Shown in pieces: positions 58,116 through 64,000 of a DNA stretch of 64,000 nucleotides. The first letter of the stretch is position 1; the number at the start of each line of letters is the position of its first letter. Both the position numbers and the translations under genes were made by a program. The notes below the pieces were generated by a model. It was not told where the DNA came from. It saw only the letters and a program-made list of their open reading frames with translations, and did not search any database. Source of the DNA: Vitis vinifera (Eukaryota > Streptophyta > Magnoliopsida > Vitales > Vitaceae); NCBI RefSeq assembly GCF_030704535.1, contig NC_081811.1, forward strand, positions 168,501-232,500, in the 5' to 3' direction.

Positions 58116-59724
58116 ATCACCAGTATATTCTCTTTGACCCTGTAAAGAAAATTTAGGTTTTCTTTAGTATATCGGGAGCTTCAATCTGCAGTTTAGATGT
58201 GTTATGTGTTCATATACTTAAAAGGTATCCACATGAAAATAGGAGATGTTATGGAAAAGTTGAATTAATTGTTAAGAGTTTTAAAACCAGCTTATAGTCC
58301 CTCTCATTCTAGCTCTATTTTTTTTTTTTTTTTTTTATAGGAAATCAAAATCAATTTATAATAAGTAACTCTCATTATAGCTCTTGTGATGGGTGTTGAT
58401 ATGTTCCCTGGAACATGTTTGAATTACGTATTATAACTTTGAAGTTCGCGAAAAGAGTTGGATCCCGGCTCAGGACCAACGCGGACGGCGTTCAGTGCAG
58501 ACGAGTGAGAATCTGCCTGTAAAGGGAAACAATAATTGGAATTGGAATCGACTACTAATATTATCCCCATAGGTTAAAGGATGAGGCAGTAGCTGATCCT
58601 CTAGTGGGTTTCCTACACTTTCAGTAAATATCCAAATATATGTTCTCATTCAACACGGAAGAATTTTGTAGATGAATTCATTTTGGAAAATTCTAGGGGT
58701 TAGAAAATCAGTATCCGCCGAGAATGGGTATGGTGGACCCCTATCTTTCAATGCATATAAAATTGATACTATATTCGGAAATAACATGGTAACACTAGTT
58801 CTCCTGATTCCTAGTTTTTGAATATGGAATTTGGTCCTACAATCATTAAAAATATTTTAAAATTATTTAATTAGGATGAATTCCATTCAAACTAATAGTG
58901 ATAAGGGATACCATGAGTGAAATTAACAATTTTTCATTATTTTTTTAAATAAACTCTCTTAAAATCCTTTAATTTAAAATACTATTTTCTATTCTAAAAA
59001 TAACTAATTTAAACATAATTTCCTAAACGAACCCTGATGTGCTTGTATTGGTTTAGACATTTTATCATCACCAACCAAAAAGGTCATACACACTACACAC
59101 TACACACTACACACTGGTATTATCAAAATAGCTAGGAAGCTAAGATTGTACACAGCTGCCCTACTTCATTAGCTTCGTTCCACCTGAGCTCTAGGCATGC
59201 ATGTCAACTGCAGGGGCGGGGTTGGGTCATCCACAACTACCAAAGGTAGTTGAATTCTACCAAGGACCAACCAAACTCCAAAACAATGATCACCAATGCC
59301 AATTACCAATTACCCATTACCTAATCAAAGCCATGTCTACCCACCATGTTGAAAGAAAATGAATAAGAATTCCCATGTCCATATAGTTAGTTGCATGGAG
59401 AGAAAATAGCAGCGTATTAGTCATGGTAAGCAGTAAGGAAAATGGGACAGGTGAGCACACAAATTGCAACAGAGAGCAGCCAAAGCAGCACCATCAGAAA
59501 CCAAATAGAACCAGCTTAGAAAGGTCCAACCTGATTGTTTCACCCAATGTATGTTGTAAGAGAAATGAAAAACATTTGGTAGTCCCTAATTAAAACTTTC
59601 TGGATCCCACATTACTAATTCCCTGCATTGAACTACCCAGTATGTTCTACAAAAGCTTTGGTGCTAACATATTGTTTACTTGAAACTTGGCCCGAATTGG
59701 ACTAGGATGGTAAATATTAGCTTC
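58116..59724. other. Intergenic between convergent MUSTANG and FLK genes
   Basis: Holds the 3' UTRs of both genes. It also has a T19 run near 58320, an unexplained GC-rich patch at about 58445-58525 in AT-rich surroundings, and a short (CACACTA)n microsatellite at about 59089-59115. No gene seen. Confidence 0.6.
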
Positions 59725-60915
59725 TCAATAGCCAGAATGGGAGCCATATACTGAACCATAACTTCCACCAGCTGAAGGGCCTAAATGTTCAATGACATTG
59801 GATGGTTGAGACGTAGAGACAGCGCCATGAGTTGGAAATGGATTATATCCTTGGCTGATTGCTCCACCTGCGAGATTCAGTGTTGAGCTGGCAGCTTCAG
59901 CCATGAAGTTCTGCATCAAGGAAAACATGATTAATCTAATATATGATACATCATACACATAATCAAATGCTTGATTATATATGAATAGCACAAGAAACAT
60001 AGTTCATCAGACCATGATAACTGGTAGTGAGGTGCCAGTTCACCAAATATATGACATTTGGATATTGGGTACCCACTAAAACCAATGTGCATGTTTTCAC
60101 TTATTGTGCAACACAAGTCAAGCCATGCTCATTTAATATTTTACTGGATAGAAGTAACACCAAGCATGCACATAATAACCTCAACTTGGAAAACAGGGCC
60201 ATGATGCAATTCATGGGTACCACCAAATGTTGCTTCTACTAAATTTTAGTGCTCCACTGAACAAAAAGCAAAGATTTCATGGCCAGATCTCATGGGATGG
60301 TAAGAGGGTTTTGCAGGTTTTTTCACAGTTTTGGCATGCTCGGACACACATGTAGGAGAGGAAAAGAGGGAACAATAATTTGCCATGGTCCAACTGCTGC
60401 ATCTCAGAGACATAACTAGTGCATAAGTGGCTACTACTGGTTTCAGAAAGAAGCAGAACTGGAAATAAAAGGTACTATATTTTTATGTGGTCTCGGATTG
60501 CTACTCGCTAAAAATTCAAGTCTTGGTCAATATCGCTCTGTAAACTCAACCATGCATTACTACCATAGCTTTCTGGACACTACATTGTAAGTGCATGGAA
60601 AATACCAGTAGAAACAATAAGCCAACAGCCGAAAGCCATAACCAAACAGATCAAAGCTAGAACCAACAAACTTAAGGCAAAATTATACACACTAAAAATG
60701 TCAAGGGATTCAAAGAATACCTGTATCAACTGTTGAGCAGTTTGGACTTGTGAAACAGATCCATTTATCTCAACAGTCATCTCCCCAGGTACTCCCTTTG
60801 TTTCTTCTATTGCTATAGTTGCCCCACTGGTACGGCGTACATAGCTTATATTTACACCAGATGCCCCAATTACAGCATCTGCATATGATAGAGGAACTTG
60901 CATGTACTGTGTGAT
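59725..60915 (-). CDS. FLK: FLK-type KH-domain RNA-binding protein, last two exons (partial)
   Basis: Two exons on the minus strand, 60915-60721 (65 codons, phase 0 at both ends) and 59910-59725, with GT/AG junctions. They encode the last KH domain and the tail. The KH part reads [15 protein letters not shown] (the GxxG loop region appears as IGASGVN), [10 protein letters not shown], a [13 protein letters not shown] strand and [14 protein letters not shown]. The tail is Gly/Ser/Tyr-rich and ends GSHSGY. FLK (FLOWERING LOCUS KH DOMAIN) and its relative PEPPER are nuclear proteins with three KH domains; FLK lowers FLC RNA and promotes flowering in Arabidopsis. The earlier KH exons must lie to the right, beyond the window. 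FLK versus PEPPER is decided mainly by the tail and by the MUSTANG neighbour. Confidence 0.8.
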
Positions 60916-60940
60916 CTACAGAACAACCACCACAGCAACA

Positions 60941-61320
60941 TCAAACATAAAGTCAGATATGTCAAAAAATTGTGACCAATGTTGTGAAAATAATAGGAAC
61001 TGCTTGCAACTTCTTTATTCAGAGAATCTAATGGCTCATTAATCATGCTCAATTTAATAATTACCTTTTATTAATTTTCCAAAATAATTTAATACATTTT
61101 TCAAAAATGTTTAACTTGTACTCTACATAATCAAACATAAAGTCAGATACGTCAAAAAATTGTGACCGATGTTGTGAAAATAAAAGGAACTGATTGCAAC
61201 TTCTTTATTCGGAGAATCTAATGGCTCATTAATCATGCTCAATTTAATAATTACCTTTTATTAATTTTCCAAAATAATTTAATACATTTGTCAAAAATGT
61301 TTAACTTGTACTCTACATAA
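60941..61320. repeat. 190-bp tandem duplication in an FLK intron
   Basis: Units 60941-61130 and 61131-61320 have identical length and differ at about six sites by eye. Each runs from TCAAACATAAAGTCAGATA to TTGTACTCTACATAA. A recent local duplication. Confidence 0.93.
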
Positions 61321-61446
61321 AAGCCATAAAAGTGAAAACTGATAATGAGATTTACTAATTGTCTAGAAAGATCCTTGGTAAATTCCATCACCAGTGTAGG
61401 CTTTCCACATTTTTTTCCTTCCCAAAAGATTCCAATATAAACAATA

Positions 61447-61812
61447 TGGTTTCTGGAACCAGACTAGACTGGCCAGTTGGACTGCCCACCGGTCATGTTA
61501 TCAGTTTGGTTGAAAAACTGGACGACTCTTTTTTTCCTCTCTGTGACTTGAACTTTTTTTTTTCCTCTCTCCGCATCAGTACCTTACAAATTGTAGTACA
61601 TTCACATTTTATAGTTATCATGATTCAATCTATTAATTTTAATACATATATATTAACTACTTATAATTATTTTTAATTTTCAAAATATATAAATCATATA
61701 TTTATGATATCATGTTGACATCATAGTTTGCTGCAGTTGAACCACTGGTCCAATGAGTGACCCAGGAAACTTTTTCAATTCAATGACCAATTCAGTTCTA
61801 AAAACACTGATA
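61447..61812. repeat. MITE-like element in an FLK intron
   Basis: The left end GGTTTCTGGAACCAGACTAG and the reverse complement of the right end TGTTTTTAGAACTGAATTGG form imperfect terminal inverted repeats. Interior blocks near the ends also resemble each other in inverted orientation (GACTGGCCAGTTGGAC / GGTTCAACTGCAG). This type with GAACCGGACCGG-like ends is common in dicot introns. Non-coding. Confidence 0.4.
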
Positions 61813-62299
61813 AACACATCGCAAACCTCAAATAATTATGAAATCTAGGATGGTTCAATGTAACTCTATCAACGCTGACTTCCCATGAAATTTGGTCTCA
61901 TGCCACAGACTTGTAACTAACACATCAAATTGTTCAATTTCAAAACAGTAATACAACAGCAGGTTACTAAGCAAAAGAACATTAATTTTACAAAATTAAA
62001 GCTTCTAGCTCTTAAACTTTGACATGCGGGTGAATGGAAGGAAACCAGGTCCGGTTTGTAGCCTAATATCTCTTCTGAAATTTTCACTCTTCAATTAAAA
62101 CAGCTTAAATCTAAGGGGTAAAAGCATATGTCAATCATTTTTCTAGGAACTCTTACCTGGTGTTTTATTTCCATTTTGAGCTTAAATAGAGTAAGGTTAG
62201 TGGAGTCCCTGCTTCTTAAGATAGCTCCATGATCCGGAACTTGAAGGTATGGCAACTTTTTTACAAAGATTACAGACAAGCTTCAGAAGGGATAAAGAG

Positions 62300-64000
62300 G
62301 ATAGAATGAGTTAGAAGATATCCAAGAGGAAAGAGAAAGAGAAAGAGTGAGGATAAAGGAGTGGAAGATGAGTTTAAAAAATGGGCACTGTTGGAGGAGA
62401 TGTTTTGGTGGCAGAAATCAAGAGAGTTGTGGCTAAAAGAAGGGGATAAAAATCCAATATTTTTTTACAAAATGGCTAACGCTCACAGAAGGAGGAATTT
62501 TCTGGAAAAGTTAAAGGTAAATGGTGTTTTACTAGTGGGGAAGAGTGGTATTAAAGAGGGGGTGGCAGAAGCATTTCAACTGATGCTTTCTGAGATGGGG
62601 GAGTGGAGGCCGAGCATAGAGGGGCTAGTATTTAACTCTCTGTCGTTGGCAGATTCGGCAGCCTTGGAGTTTCCTTTTTCTGAAGAGGAGGTTTTTTCAG
62701 CCTTGTCTAGTTTGTGTGGAGATAATGCACCAGGTCCGGACAGTTTTACTTTGGCCCTTTGGCAAAGCTGTTGGGATTTTGTAAAAAGCGAGGTTATGGG
62801 CTTTTTTGGTGAATTCTATGAGTCAGAATGCTTTGAGAGAAGTTTAAATGCTACTTTTGCAGTTTTGGTGCCTAAGAAAAGGGGGGCTGAAGAGCTGAAG
62901 GACTTTAGGCCTATTAGCTTGGTTGGGGGTTTACTAGCTAATAGACTAAAAAAGTTGGACACTTTGGTCTCAGATTTTCAGCATGCTTTTGTTGGGGGTG
63001 GGGGTGGGGGGCAAATTTTAGATGTTGTATTGATAGCTAATGAAATCATTGATTCTAGACTTAAAGATAATTTGAGAGGATCTTATGCAAGCTAGATATA
63101 GAAAAACCGTACGACAATGTAAATTGGAGTCGTGTCATGGCAATTATGGATAAAATGGGTTTTGGCTCCAAGTGGTTGGATTGGGTCAAATGGTATATCT
63201 CTATGGTCCGTTTCTCTATTCTAGTCAATGGCACTTCTGGTTTTTTCAACAACTCTAGAGGGTTGAGACAAGGAGACCATTTTTCTCCTTATTCGTTTAT
63301 TTTAGTGATGCAGATCCTTTCCTACTTGCTTTCTAGGGCAAAGGATGGTGACTTTATTGAGGCATTCCAGGTTAAAGAAAGGCATGAGGTAGGAGTAGAG
63401 GTCTCCTATTTGTTTTTTGCAAATGATACTCTCATTTTTTGTGATGCCAATAAGGAAAATCTAGAGTACCTAAGTTGGGTTTTTATGTGGTTTGAGGCAT
63501 GCTCAAGTCTAAAGATTAATCTTGAGAAAAGTGAATTGATCTCCATTGGGTACATTCCAAATTTAGAGGAGTTTGTCGAGGTTTTAGGTTATACGGTGGA
63601 TACCCTTCCAACCAGTTAGGTCTCCCTTTAGATGCTCCTTACAAGCCCGATAAGGTTTGGGAATGCGGTGGAGGAGCAGTTATAAAAAGGCTTGCTTTGT
63701 GGAAGAAGCAATATCTTTCGAAAGGTGGAAGATAGACGTTCATTAAGGGCACATTATCTAATCTACCCATTTCCTATATGTCACTCTTTGTTATCCCCAA
63801 AAAAGTGGTGGCTAGATTGGAAAAGATTCAAAGAGACTTCCTCTAGGGAGGAGGGGCTTTGGTGAATAAGCCCCATTTAGTTAATTGGCCAATTGTTTGC
63901 ATGGAGAAACAAAAAAAGGGTTTAGGTTTTAGAAGCCTTTCACTTTTCAATAAGGCCCTTTTGGGGAAATGGTCTTGGAGATTTATGACGGAAAGAAACC
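62300..64000 (+). mobile_element. 5'-truncated L1-type LINE in an FLK intron (runs off right edge)
   Basis: The copy begins around 62300-62361, where similarity to ORF2 of the other LINE starts (FKKWALLEEMFWWQKSRE here, [18 protein letters not shown] there). It continues through reverse transcriptase ([22 protein letters not shown]) to the window end. Endonuclease and ORF1 are missing, which is normal for a 5'-truncated insertion. The RT box reads FANDTL instead of FADDT, and the frame is broken near 63095, 63620 and 63735, so it is dead. It is antisense to FLK. The same L1 clade supplied the LINE in the pfkB intron. Confidence 0.85.

Noticed and set aside
62157-62276. Possible extra FLK exon on the minus strand (frame ending MEIKHQ before a GTAAGA donor)
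   Set aside because: Phase and donor fit, but the encoded peptide does not resemble the Gly/Pro/Ser-rich linker expected before the last KH domain, and the acceptor is ambiguous.
1-64000. tRNA genes, rRNA and CRISPR arrays
   Set aside because: I saw no convincing tRNA B-box/cloverleaf, no rRNA segment and no spaced short repeats; the poly-purine and AT repeats are ordinary microsatellites.

Overview
The window is nuclear DNA of a eudicot plant, most likely a grapevine (Vitis) or a close relative. The evidence is intron-rich genes with canonical GT/AG junctions, plant-only families (CYP94 P450s, a DUF593 myosin-binding protein, a MUSTANG domesticated transposase, an FLK-type KH protein), a plant snRNA promoter, copia elements primed by initiator-Met tRNA, L1-type LINEs and a florendovirus-like pararetrovirus relic. 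The species is inferred from overall resemblance and not proved.

Layout: 1-1.85 kb is a nest of LTR-retroelement pieces on the minus strand, including a solo copia LTR with perfect target-site duplications inside the leader of an older element. At 3.39 kb lies a small gene for a secreted two-cysteine peptide that resembles CTNIP/SCREW phytocytokines. From 8.6 to 22.6 kb two tandem CYP94 fatty-acid-hydroxylase-type P450 genes, both on the minus strand, are separated by about 9 kb of AT-rich DNA holding a pararetrovirus fossil (about 12.0-13.3 kb) and a copia element (14.19-18.39 kb). A second copia element occupies 23.10-27.87 kb on the minus strand. At 30.5-33.0 kb is a myosin-binding protein gene (minus).

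At 34.77-34.92 kb, on the minus strand, is a U1 snRNA gene with a plant USE and TATA box at normal spacing. Its 5'-splice-site-pairing sequence differs from the canonical one at two positions, and its U1-70K loop, U1A loop and Sm site are also altered. It is transcribed away from INDH (35.08-40.70 kb, plus), the mitochondrial P-loop Fe-S assembly factor for complex I. Next is a pfkB-family sugar/nucleoside kinase (41.36-52.14 kb, plus), whose third intron is 7.8 kb long because it holds a 6.07-kb LINE with a perfect 20-bp target-site duplication.

At 55.86-58.12 kb is a MUSTANG1-like domesticated Mutator transposase gene (plus), followed by the 3' end of an FLK-type KH-domain gene (59.73-60.92 kb, minus; its upstream exons lie beyond the right edge). 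The part of FLK in view holds a 190-bp tandem duplication, a MITE-like repeat and a 5'-truncated LINE that runs off the window.

The genes do not form one pathway. Links worth noting are the shared INDH/U1 promoter region, the P450 pair that differs mostly in predicted substrate-recognition segments, and the MUG-FLK neighbourhood, which as I recall matches Arabidopsis At3g04605-At3g04610. The best candidate for something undescribed is the variant U1 snRNA; the secreted peptide is second.
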